In this document: one piece after another, positions 1 to 10,649 of the stretch | How the letters are laid out: every line of letters begins with the position of its first letter | Position numbering within the stretch: position 1 is the first letter of the stretch | Source of the DNA: Raffaelea ambrosiae | Lineage: Eukaryota; Ascomycota; Sordariomycetes; Ophiostomatales; Ophiostomataceae | Reading direction: 5' to 3' | Assembly (NCBI GenBank): GCA_002778195.1 | Contig: PCDI01000001.1 | Span: 1,143,790-1,207,789 of the forward strand | Length of the DNA: 64,000 nt | The notes under the pieces: model-generated | The model's database searches: none | What the model was told of the DNA's origin: nothing | Seen by the model: the letters and a program-made list of their open reading frames with translations, nothing else | Translations under genes and position numbers: made by a program

Positions 1-2978
1 GCACCATGTTCAAGTAACAGCCGTACAACGGGCTCCCGCCCGTTCGAGGCAGCCCATAACAACGGTGTCCAACCGTTCTTATCTTTTGCCTCAGTATCGA
101 CACCACGTTCAAGTAACAGCTGTATAAAGGCCTCGTACCCTCCTTTAACGGCAAACAACAAGTGTTTTGGACTGTAGTAATCTTGTATATTGGCGTTGCT
201 GGCAATAAAAAAGAGCTTGAAAAATCCCTCGTCCTTTTCACCCAAAATAACCTCTAGAATGTCTCTCGATTTGGGAAACTTGAAGTAGCGGCCGATCTTC
301 AGGAACTTGTTTGTTTTTTCGGCAAAGCTGCGGCGCAGGTCACGGAGCAGCGCGATCTGTGGATGAAGTGCCGCATGCACTTGGACAAATGCCGCCGCGG
401 CCTCGTTGCTTTCTGTGGCCAAGGCCGCGAACATGGGCGTTCCGTAACGCTCGTCTTCTTTTGCGAAGCAGTCTCGGTTTGCTGGGTGGGCTCTGATGAG
501 GGCGGCTGCGTTGTGCTCCGCGAGGATGTAGAGTAAGCTCGCTTTGGGGGTGTATCGCCGGGTTCGGTATCGTTCCATTCGGTTGTTCAGCTCGATCCAC
601 TTTTCCCGCTCAAAGTTGTCCATGAAACTCGTCTGGCTGATGCCGTGGGCTTCGGCGGCGTCTGCGTGGTAGAGAACATTCTTCGTGGCATAGTGCAAAA
701 AGGGGAACGTGTCCTGTATGGACTGGCGGAGCGCTGCCCCTTCCTGGGATGATGCTTCGGGAAGGGGGCTAGGAAGGTCAAGAGGAAGAGGCGTGTCGGT
801 GGCCACGTTCAGCTGGTAGATGCAGCATTGCTTGAGTTGTTCGTGGCTTTTCCCTCCCAAGTTGACGCTAACGTCGGGCCAAATGGTCTCGAGTCCGTTG
901 TCCTTGAGAAGAAAGTCCCGGACGGATTCGTGAATGAACTGAGCGGTGGGATGCTTCGCCTTGGTTACCTCTACCAAGCCTTTCGACGAGTTGAGTATGA
1001 ATCGCTCTATAACCGTGGCCGTGATCTCGGCCGGATCCCAGTCCGATACGGCCGCCGACGGAACACCGCACAGGATAGCAAAGTACAACTGGATGGGCTT
1101 GAGCGGCTGTCTTGCAAAGAGCACCCACTGGATACACAGAAGCAGCTCGTCTCGGTGGCCCTGGTCTCGTGTCAAGATGTCGCGGAAGAGCGTGTGGAGA
1201 TCGCTCGGGATGTCGCGTAGCTTTTGTCGAAGGACATGGACGCGACCGCCGTCGTACTCCTTGTTGAGAATCTCCACCACTAGAATCACCCAGATAAAGA
1301 TGCCAGCCGCCTTGCTCAGCATCTCGGTGCGGATCCGCTCGGCCAGCTTCCTCTCCTTGATGTGCAACTCGCTGTCGATGTAATTAACAATGTCTTGGGT
1401 GTGGCCTTCTTGTCCCTCGAGAATGAAGCTGGCGCATGTTTCCAGTGTGATGTGCGGGTAGTGTCTGCTTGCGTAGCACACGCGAAAAAGAAGTCCGGCC
1501 GATGTGGCATCCTCGCTGAGGATCCTAAAGAACGACACCATGTCGCGGATCTCGTCCTCACCGCATTCGTCGAGGGCATCAATAAAGCACGTCAACGACG
1601 ATTTGCCCAAGCTCAGTACAGCCTGCCTAAAGAGCGACTTTAACGACTCGACGCTCCACTGGTGGTGGTGGGATCCCACGGTGTAGTAGGGTGCTAGTTC
1701 GATGGAGTGGAAGACATCTTGCAGTACAGGATGCTTCAGAAGCTGCAGTAAAAGAGACTGGTACATGCCCGTGGTGGATTTTTCCAGTTGCGCGCCTCGC
1801 GCGTTGAAGAAGAAGGCGATGATGATGGTGTCCTTCACCTTCTTGCGGACGTCGGCGAGGGTGAACTTCATCAACGTCGATTTCCCAGTCCCGGGCTTCC
1901 CCTTGATCCACAAGAAACCATTATGTTGTGTGCGCTTGCTGGCATCCAGCCAGTCGACATACTCGGGCTTGGACAGCAACCATTTGCATGTTTTTGCATG
2001 TGCCTTTTTGATGATCATTTGGCGAGCATCCATCTGTTCAAACTCCAATGTGTTGAGAAAATCCGCCTTTTGTTCTTTGCTCAAGGTCGAGAGTCGTTGG
2101 GTTTTCGACAGTGGTTCGGCGGCTAACTCGTCGACGTCGGATGGGGTACGGTGTCTCTTCTTGGAGCATGACGTCGGTTCAGTTGCGATAGCATTGTCGT
2201 TGTCCTTCCCGTCTGCGTCACTTGGAATCGAAGAAAGAGCGCGATTCTTGATTTCTTCACGCAACCGGCCGAACGCCTTTTCTTTCCCCTCGCTGTAGAG
2301 CAATGGCATACTGACATCGAAAATGCCTAGCAGACAGTACGCCTGGTCTTCTTCGCAGGACGTGTCTCGTTTGCTGGCCCATGCCATTCGGTCCGCTACA
2401 CCAAAGTCGGAGAGAGGACGGCCACGAAGGGCTTCCACGGGAATCTGCGTAATGTCGTGGATGTGTTGTTCCAACGTCTTCTTGTTTCCCAAGAACACTC
2501 CTTCTTTGGAAAAAAACTCGACTGACTTCGGAGCAATGAGCTCTTGCAGGGTCCATCCACGGGTGAACCATCTGCTCCGCCAGAGGCCGACTTCCCAGGC
2601 CTGCTCAATGGGTGTTTTGTTATCGGCATTGGAGGGAGGACTCGAGATATCCGCGAGGTAGACGTAGCATCGGGCTGCATTGAGATACCAGCGAAACATG
2701 CGGTTGATGGTCTCCTGAAGCTCGACAGAATTGGTCTTGTCGATACAGCATGTGTCCACCCAAAAGTATCGCAAATTCTGGCGTCGCGCTTCGTCTCCGC
2801 AGAAGCGGATCTTGTTGTAACCATCTTTCCTCGTCCCTGTGCCGTCCACCAGGTCTTTGAAGGTCACCTCATCGGATCCCCACGTGTGCGAAAGTATGGC
2901 ATACGGCGGAATTCTATCGTTGTCGGGAAAATACTTGAGACAGATGTCGCCTGTACTGGTCCTTTCCAGGAGACGCAT
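1..2978 (-). CDS. HET-NACHT-ankyrin STAND/NLR protein (3' end beyond window)
   Basis: One uninterrupted frame of about 992 codons starts at the ATG at 2978 and leaves the window without a stop, so the C-terminus is missing. The N-terminus is a HET domain: YAILSHTWG (residues 26-34), WVDTCCIDK (73-81), CYVYLADI (104-111), then RGWTLQELIAP. A NACHT NTPase follows, with Walker A GKPGTGKST (360-368, Lys366) and a Walker B-like FIDALDEC about 100 residues later. The tail carries ankyrin-like repeats; the last visible unit contains NGWTPLLWAASNG and VVRLLLEHG. HET-NACHT proteins such as HET-E and HET-D of Podospora trigger heterokaryon incompatibility and cell death when the repeat sensor binds a non-self partner. 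This one has ankyrin rather than WD40 repeats. No intron is needed. The start is chosen because the HET domain begins at once. Domain call very sure; the recognition target is unknown. Confidence 0.93.
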   Translation of the reverse strand, partial: MRLLERTSTGDICLKYFPDNDRIPPYAILSHTWGSDEVTFKDLVDGTGTRKDGYNKIRFCGDEARRQNLRYFWVDTCCIDKTNSVELQETINRMFRWYLNAARCYVYLADISSPPSNADNKTPIEQAWEVGLWRSRWFTRGWTLQELIAPKSVEFFSKEGVFLGNKKTLEQHIHDITQIPVEALRGRPLSDFGVADRMAWASKRDTSCEEDQAYCLLGIFDVSMPLLYSEGKEKAFGRLREEIKNRALSSIPSDADGKDNDNAIATEPTSCSKKRHRTPSDVDELAAEPLSKTQRLSTLSKEQKADFLNTLEFEQMDARQMIIKKAHAKTCKWLLSKPEYVDWLDASKRTQHNGFLWIKGKPGTGKSTLMKFTLADVRKKVKDTIIIAFFFNARGAQLEKSTTGMYQSLLLQLLKHPVLQDVFHSIELAPYYTVGSHHHQWSVESLKSLFRQAVLSLGKSSLTCFIDALDECGEDEIRDMVSFFRILSEDATSAGLLFRVCYASRHYPHITLETCASFILEGQEGHTQDIVNYIDSELHIKERKLAERIRTEMLSKAAGIFIWVILVVEILNKEYDGGRVHVLRQKLRDIPSDLHTLFRDILTRDQGHRDELLLCIQWVLFARQPLKPIQLYFAILCGVPSAAVSDWDPAEITATVIERFILNSSKGLVEVTKAKHPTAQFIHESVRDFLLKDNGLETIWPDVSVNLGGKSHEQLKQCCIYQLNVATDTPLPLDLPSPLPEASSQEGAALRQSIQDTFPFLHYATKNVLYHADAAEAHGISQTSFMDNFEREKWIELNNRMERYRTRRYTPKASLLYILAEHNAAALIRAHPANRDCFAKEDERYGTPMFAALATESNEAAAAFVQVHAALHPQIALLRDLRRSFAEKTNKFLKIGRYFKFPKSRDILEVILGEKDEGFFKLFFIASNANIQDYYSPKHLLFAVKGGYEAFIQLLLERGVDTEAKDKNGWTPLLWAASNGREPVVRLLLEHG

Positions 2979-4142
2979 TTTCTACAGCGGATGGGGGGGC
3001 AGGAGGGCAGATCATTCGTGGTTTGAAGCCTAACAAGGGGCAACAGAGGTAACTTGTGTTCGGTGGTCGATGAAGAAGACGAAGAAGAAAGAGTTACGAC
3101 ACCCATAAGTATGCCTAATGTTGTTCACAGCAGTCACGCCATCTCCAGGTCGCCTTGTCGTCGGGGTACCTCTTTTCGTATTAGCGCTTACATCTGCATA
3201 GCATCAACACAGCCAACCTAGTCCGGGTCGAGTGCGGCTGACGAGGGCAGCGGAGGCGAGTTTAAGGTACATAGTAGACAATAGCAAATTACGCTACCAT
3301 AAATCCAATCTTTACTTTTCGTAGACCCTTGAGATAGCTTCATGTCTTGTCCCTTATATGAATATCGTACAAATGTCCGGAAGTGAAAGTCTCAGCTCTG
3401 GACACGGGGCTTCTTTGGCAAAAGTCGGTCGACTAAATCGACGCCGGCACTGCCACACTTTCTCACCCCACTTCCCGTCTGCGGGTGTCGGTGCCGAGGA
3501 GGATGTGCATTAATGGTACCCCCCAGATACGTGCTCCGCCACAGAAAACAGCGCCTCACCCTTGTCTTTTCTCACTTCTCAAGAAAGCCAGGGTGCTAGA
3601 GAAATGACGGTCGAGCCGGAACTGGTCTCGACGACGGGTGTGTGTGATGAGGGATGAACAGAGATAGAAAGGAGCAGAGTAAGGGAGAAAACGTGCGAAG
3701 AGAGGGAAAGGGAATAAGGGGAACGAGCACAGCGAGGGGGTTTAGGTTGGAATGACAGGATATGTCTTGTATATTGGGATGGTATGTATAAATCTAGATA
3801 AATGAGAACAAGATTGAAACCATAAAACGCAACCCGGCTTTGTTTTCGAACCGTCGAGGGAGGGGACTTGTAACTACACGCTCGAGGGAGAGATGGTTTT
3901 AAATCATAAAGATAGCTTTATTCTTCGTCCGTTAAAGAGCTATAAAACATTATCAACACGGCTTTGTCATTGAATATGGGCTAGTGTGTTTAGAAACATA
4001 AAGACGGCTTGAAAAAGGGTGTGTCCAAAAATAATAATAAAATGCCTTATTTATGAGCTATTGAATAGAACATGGGGTTGAAACTACAACCATAGCTCGA
4101 GGAGAGATGGCGTTTGAAGCCAGAAGCACAGCCTTCTTTTAT
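2979..4142. other. intergenic, no gene seen
   Basis: Spacer between the NLR start (it reads leftward) and the end of the sugar transporter. It holds only short chance frames and A-rich stretches near the transporter end. It should contain the NLR promoter; I recognise no specific motif. Confidence 0.6.
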
Positions 4143-5883
4143 TTAAGCCGTCTTCGTCTCCTCCACGGCTGTGGTGGCAGCTCCAGCACCAAGCGGAGCC
4201 ACGATCTTGACATTGCCGGCCTGGATCTCGCGCTCCAAGTCTTCCAGACGGCTCGTCTTCTTGAGGCGGCGCCAGGCGGGGATGCCCGAGTCAAACACCT
4301 CGTCCATCTCTTCGAGCGTGTAACCCTTGGTCTCGGGGGCCAGCAGGGTCATGTGGATGAAGGAGGCACCGTTGAAGGCGGCAAAGATGTAGTACATCTT
4401 GTAGTTGATGTTCCACAGGAGCGGGGGCACGGCAAAGGCCAGGACCATGTTCCAGAACCAGTTGGACGCCGTGGCCAGCGAGACGGCCTTGGCGCGGATC
4501 TGGGAGGGGAAGATCTCGGCCGGGTACGTCCAGCTGGTGGGGCCCCACGTGGTGGCAAAGGTCGCCACGAAGAGGTACGAGCAGGCGACCACGGCCGAGG
4601 ACACGGGGCGGTTGTCGAGAACGATCCAGGTGATGTCGCTGTTGGTCGAGTTTTTCGTCTCGGCGGTGTTGGCCTGGCCGTAGTATTGCTGCAGGGCACC
4701 TGGGGAGAAGTCCATGTTAAATTATAAAAGTCGTTTCGACAACCCAGAATGAAAAAATGCCACAAAGACCTACCAGAAATAAACAACCATGTCATCATCA
4801 GGAAGGCACCGACGATGAGGGCCGGGCGGCGGCCAATGCGGTCGAGGTAGATGATGGCGGGCAGGGTCAGGACGACGTTGATGATGTACTGCACCGAGGC
4901 GGTGAGCAGGGGCGAGGCAATGTTGGCGCCCTCCATCAAATACACAATGTAATACATCATGATGTTCATGCCACACAGCTGGGACCACATCTGCACGCTC
5001 ATGCCGAGCACCACGCGCTTCACCATCCGCGGCTTCACCAGCGCCTTGAAGCTCGACTCGGCCTGCTCGCGCTCAAACGCCAGCGCCTCCTCGATCTCCT
5101 TGTACTGGGCGAGCACCTTGGGATGGTTCACGTCGCCATTGCCGTGCAGCTGGGCGAGCACCTGGATGACCTCCTCCCAGCGGTCCTTGGAGGCCAGCCA
5201 GCGGGGGCTGTAGGGGAAGAAGAACAGGCCGCAGAACAGAATGACCGCGGGCACGATCTGCACGCCCCACGGGATCCGGAAGGCCGCCGTCGGCTGGTTC
5301 GGGTCGTTGGGCCCGCCGCCGATGCCCTGGGCGGCGCCGTACTGGATGAAGTACTGGATCAGAATGCCAATGGTAATGGCCCACTGCTGCAGCGACACCA
5401 CCCGGCCGCGGATCTCCTTGGGCGCAATCTCGGACTGGTACACGGGCACAATCGACGAGGCAATGCCGACACAGAGACCGGCAATCACACGGCCGGCGCA
5501 CAGCATGCCAATGTTCTGCGAGGCACACTGGATGATGGACCCGATGATCCACAGCCAGCAGGAGAATTGGATGGCCACCTTGCGGGAGTAGCGATCGGCG
5601 ACAAAGGACGACAGCAGCGACCCGACGAGCGAGCCGGCCGGCATGGACGCTGTGATGGCACCCTGGCGGTACGACAGGGGGTTGTTAAAGTAGCGCTTGT
5701 AGGCCTGGGTGCCGAGGACACCGCTCATGGAGCTGATGTCGAAGCCGAACAGGCCACCACCTGGCAGAAGGGGAAAAAGGGTGAGTTAGTATAGACCCTG
5801 TCGGAATGTGGGAAGCTGTCACGACGAGCCTCACCAATGGCGGCAAAGCCGCAGATAAAGTAGACGTTGGAAGCCTGATACAT
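4143..5883 (-). CDS. MFS monosaccharide (glucose/hexose-type) transporter
   Basis: Three exons on the minus strand: 5883-5835, 5760-4774, 4699-4143, with two 74-bp introns (donors GTGAGG and GTAGGT), giving 530 aa. The start MYQASNVYFICGFAAIGGGLF is the usual first helix of fungal hexose permeases. Sugar-porter signatures are DRYSRK after TM2, the PYSPRWL variant of PESPR, LDRIGRRP after TM8, PAEIFPSQIRAKAVSL, and APETKGYTLEEMDEVF at the C-terminus. Length and 12-helix layout fit the sugar porter family (proton symport or facilitation of hexoses at the plasma membrane). The sequence looks closest to the Sordariomycete glucose permease/sensor group; I cannot tell transporter from sensor, and the C-terminal tail is too short for an Rgt2/Snf3-type sensor. 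High confidence in family, moderate in substrate. Confidence 0.93.
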
Positions 5884-8092
5884 GGTGAACGACCGGGCTT
5901 GGACGATTTGGTGAGAGTCTTCTCTTTGGCAGAAGGGTAAAGAAAACAACGGAGAAAATGCCCGTGTCCCGTGTGAGAGGCGAGAGGGCAGGCAGGGGAC
6001 AAGAGGGAGGGTATATATATCAGTAAAGCGTCAGCAAGACAGCACGAGAAGAAAGTGGATATAGGAGCTATTACTGGGAGTTCCAGTCCCAGCTCGTAGG
6101 GTTGCAGGGAATGGCAGGAGCACAAAGAACCACAGGAACCAGGTGAGCTTCCTGGGGTAGAAGGTAGGATTTGCTGATGGATGGTCAGGCAGGGGGGGGG
6201 GGGCAAGACAAGAACGCGAGCGGGTTTGGGGCAGGGGGGTGACCCAATATACAATGTATGCACTGCAGGGCAGGGAATGTACATGCCAAGGCCCAGAGGG
6301 AAGACGCATTGCGTGACGGCTACATGCTGTGCTTTCTTTGCAGTCATGCTTTCTTGTATGGACTGTCGGTAAGTACTTTTGACTGCACATGATCTGGCCT
6401 GGCCTGGTCGGTCATGTTCTTGCCTATTCATCCTGCTCTGGCCAAGTTCCAAGACCCCTCAAAGTTTATTCAAAGCAGGGTGCATTTCAGTTGCGACAAA
6501 TGGCTTGTATCTGATCTGAGATGGGGCCGAAAACAAAGTATTGAGGCGACACAGATACAATGAGAAGAGAACAGCGATGCCTCACCACAGTGACTTGCCG
6601 GGAGCACCAAGATGAGACACATCTATGGATCCCAGCAGTAGAACAGACACTGTGGGACATGCGTCTGTTTCCCGCCGGGGAGATATCCCATATTGCCTGA
6701 TTCTCTATTTGATAAGATCGCCGCTTTCCGAGGGGAGTTGTGCTGTCCGCCCTCTGACGATCGCGTCCGTGGTCCCAACGTTTTGGCCCATCTCTGGGTC
6801 GCCAAAGCTTATGATTGCCCGGGTTACAATTAAACTATCTTCTGGAACTTGTCTGTGTTCCATATAGACATGACATCGTCGAACAGGGCGTGCATTTTCG
6901 ACTTTTTTCTTGTTCCAGCAAAAAAAAACCCCCCGCCTACACGGGTTGTTTCTTTCTTTTTTTATATATATATTACCGATTTCAACCAGCGATATTGGAC
7001 CACCTTCCCGCCTGTATATTTTGTAGACCCGTTTTTAATGCTTCTCGTTTTATTTCTCTCTCTTGCTTTCCTGTCCTCTCATGTCCTGGCCATTGACTGT
7101 CTGAGCTGCATTAACCTCCGGTCCGGGCTTCGCCCGCTTTTTTATTCTATTTTATTTTTTGCTCATTCTGTCTGTTTTCCTGCAGGTAAAACACGAAAAT
7201 GGCTGCCAGCCCAGAGGAACCACAAAACGTAAAAGTGTGTCCTATCGGCCTTATTCGGCGCCTACGATGGGCGACCGGTGGAGATGCCCCGTAGTCACCC
7301 CATCCTTCGTCCCCATCTGAGTGGAGAGAATGGGGTCCTTTCCCCGGGGCGGACTTGTACTTGCGCTCCTGCAAACGTTGCCCGTGCATCCTGGCCTTTT
7401 CGTTGGCTGGTGTCTAGTTCCACGTGCAACGTCCCCGGATGCCACCTTCTCGGCTGGGAAAAGGACATAGGAAAGTGGGCATTCCCCTCTTATTTTTTAT
7501 TTTTTATTTTTTTTTCTTTGGTCGTCCCGTGCCAAAACTTTTACATGACGTGGGAGGCAGGGCGAAAAAAAAAAAAGGGAAGGCAGGCAGGCAGGCATCG
7601 GGTCCTTGTAAAACAACCTCCGCATAAGAAGATGTACCCGAATGGGCACAGAGCTCGCCACAGAGCCTGGTAGGCGACAGGGCGTGCTGCTTGGACCAAT
7701 GACGGACAAGCACACTCCGAGCAACAGGAGCCAGATTCCTGTATGAGGACAACACACCAACTATGTACAGGCATGGCACAGCCAGAAAGAGTAACGCAGG
7801 AGAGCCACGAATTGACGGTGTTCACATGAGGTATCAGCGGCGCATGTTTCGCACGGTGGCCCGTCCTTCTCGATCCTCCGTGCGTCCTTATGTTCCTTCC
7901 TTGTAGAACGAGCCTTCATTTATTTCTCCCCCAATCCCACGGCTCTTTGCTCTGTGCGTTGCGCTTGGTATTATGAGTAAACTCCAGTTGGGACCAAACT
8001 CGCCGATGGATTACCCGAAGAACCATTGAACAGAGACCGAAACAGGAAACAGCTTCCCGCGCCAAGGTAGAAAATGCATATGGACAGGGGAA

Positions 8093-8118
8093 GGGGGGGG
8101 GGGGGGGGGGGGGGGGGG
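8093..8118. repeat. 26-nt poly-G tract
   Basis: Uninterrupted run of G on the plus strand (C on minus) inside the spacer upstream of TRF4. Confidence 0.95.
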
Positions 8119-9700
8119 CACGATGCCGATGATGCTGCCCGTAGGCGTGTTGCTTTCTAGACCATGCCAACAACAGACTGGTGTGGCTGCAGCCAAGAAG
8201 CCGTAAAGCTTCATGATAAGGGGCGTGTTCTCTGCTTCTTTCGACATGCATAATGTCCTCCCTTCGATTATTTGATTCCCAAGTAGGACATCGAGTCGAG
8301 AGGTGTCAGCAGCCTCAATTGAAGCAGTGCATCATGGGGAAGCAGTGACAGCAGAACCAAAAATCAAGGAACCGAGGAAAGACGGTAGGACCAACTAACC
8401 AACGACTACGTGACGTCCGTTTAGAACTGAGCCAACAGCCCGGCAGTCTTGGTGGGGAGGGACCAGCACACCACAAACCGGGCAACCAGACCTGGTTCTG
8501 GAGATGGACTGTTCGGTTAACAGTTCTTCATCAACGACTGGTCGCTTCAAGATGCCCCGAGCAGGGACGTTGTATGCATTGCCTGCATCGGTCTGCATCG
8601 GTTTACACGAGACTAAAGACACGGCAATTGTGCCGTAGCGGCTCTTGTCCTCTTGTTTTGGGGTACGGTGTGGGTGCCAGAGACGAAGTCGCTAAGCGAT
8701 GGGAAGGGGCTGCAAGCATCGAACGGGGACGCGTGACCAGAAAAAAAACAGAAAAGAAAGGAAGGAAGAAACTGGGCAAAGACGGCTGGGCGTTCCCAGC
8801 TGGGACGTGGTCGGCTGTTTGTAGCCATTGTGGTAAAAAGGTGTGGGGAGAGTACGAACATCAGCAGCACGGACAGAGGAGAACAATCGAGGATATCCAC
8901 AAACTTTCTCGCCAGTGACCGTGACCACCTCCATCCCGATGGGTTGGCTTGTCGAAGTTGTGTCCTGGTGATTGGCGAATTTGTTGCCAAGAGACAGGCA
9001 TGCCGGGTCAACGTAACAATCCATCAGGCTTTCTCTCGTAGCGCCGGGCAATCTTGGCCAAGAGCGAACAAGAAATGGGGCGAAAAAAGAAATAATAAAG
9101 AGAGAAATAAAAAGAGCGAGCCGTCGTTAATTCTTTAAAAGCGCAATGCGGTTTTGTTTTCTGGGTCTAAATGTTATGGTTGTCTTTCACGAGAATTGAA
9201 CCAAAATCGAGCCAAAATCAACAGAACAAATGGCAAGTGTCTGTTTACACAGCACACATCAGCTGCCCAGAAAGCACGCTCCTCCTCGTACATCCTGTCA
9301 GACTAGCCGTATTCTGCGGACATCCTGTACGGACTCTGTTCTGGCCACCGCCTTTATGTCCAGTGGTTGGCTTGTTGTGCGCTCCAAGTGGGCAATCCGC
9401 AGGTCCACCCCGTCATCCTAAGCTTAAGTTTAATTTTATGTACATAGTAGTTTGTGAAGGTGGACTGCGTCCCATGTCACTGTTTTGGTTACCTCCACTT
9501 GGAGTTGGGCCGAGACAGCGCCGGCCACTGTCGTGTTGCAGCAAACAAGAGCATAATGGTGTGCCCTCCTTGAAGAGACGATGCACCATACGATGCACCC
9601 TGCCGAATGTGAACATGCGGGCGACAGTCAGTACTTCTGCTTTTTTGTGGCGCCATGTTGGGATCGAGAGCTGTCAGAAACCAGAAACCAGAAGAAAAGA

Positions 9701-9735
9701 AAAATAAAATAAAATAAAATAAAATAAAATAAAAT
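9701..9735. repeat. (AAAAT)7 microsatellite
   Basis: Seven pentamer units in the same spacer. Confidence 0.95.
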
Positions 9736-10649
9736 AGAACCCCAGAATCTGGGGAACGGCTGGTCACGTGGGTCCATCGGCGGCGAACACACAAAGCGGA
9801 GGTCTTTGGGTCGTCACGTGCATCACAGTTGCCTGATGGACTTACGGATGTTGCACCGCAAGGTCAAGATATTTATTATCCTTTCTGAAAAGAATATCCT
9901 CGAAAGATACCACACTCACTAGGGTCGAAAATCCTGTCCATTTGCCGAAGACTATCTTCAGACTTCATGCAGGCCACGAAGCCTTGGCGATGCACCCGCC
10001 AGAACAAGGCGACAGGGCCGCGGGAAGCCACCTTGGCGCAGGGAGAAGACATGGAGCGAGCGTTTTCACAGTGCCTCTTGACAAAATTTCCCTTCTGTCA
10101 GCCTTGTTTTTACGTGCAGAGTTCTTCCTTTACGCCCGTATGTTTGGTTCAGCTTCCAAGAACCGTGACCTAACTACGCCCTCGAAAGCCAGGCAAGTCA
10201 TGCGTCACCATGAAAGAAAGAGAACTAATAAAATATAACTCATATCTAAGAGACCGTCATTGAACCAGTGAGTGATACAGTGCAGAACTTGCACGGGCGA
10301 ATGGGCAAGTCCAAAGTTCGAGCCCTTCATATGCACCTATCCGCAATGTGTGTATCCGATATGGGCTAAATTTGGCTAGCGGCCAATCATCTGTCCACCA
10401 CGTGAAAAGTTAACCCAAAATTCTAAAAACCAAAAAAAAAAAAAAGGCAATTGTGCTCGAGGAATCATCAACATCACACAAAGCCTCGTTTGGCCACTCG
10501 TTTTCCTTTGTTCCAAGCGACCCGCGTTTCACCCTCTCTTTTGACTCTGTCACCCGCTGTGTTTTTTGGGCTTGTAAAAACCTCAGTGTAGAGAACAGTA
10601 CTTTTATTTTTTTTCTTTGCCTGGCTTCGTTTCCAGCTTACGTCTAGAC

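Larger units (their letters stand above)
5884..10649. other. 4.8-kb spacer with no supported gene
   Basis: Separates the divergently read transporter and TRF4. Open frames here are short, overlap on both strands and show no domain or codon pattern I recognise. It contains a run of 26 G, an AAAAT repeat and several A/T homopolymers. It should contain both promoters and possibly a long 5' leader of the transporter; an untranslated RNA cannot be excluded. Confidence 0.55.

Noticed and set aside
311..3033. Many short frames on both strands
   Set aside because: Shadows of the HET-NACHT-ankyrin frame, which runs open through the whole interval on the minus strand.
10310..10335. tRNA T-arm-like AAGTTCGAGC
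   Set aside because: Flanking bases do not form a T-stem, and no anticodon or acceptor stem can be drawn upstream.
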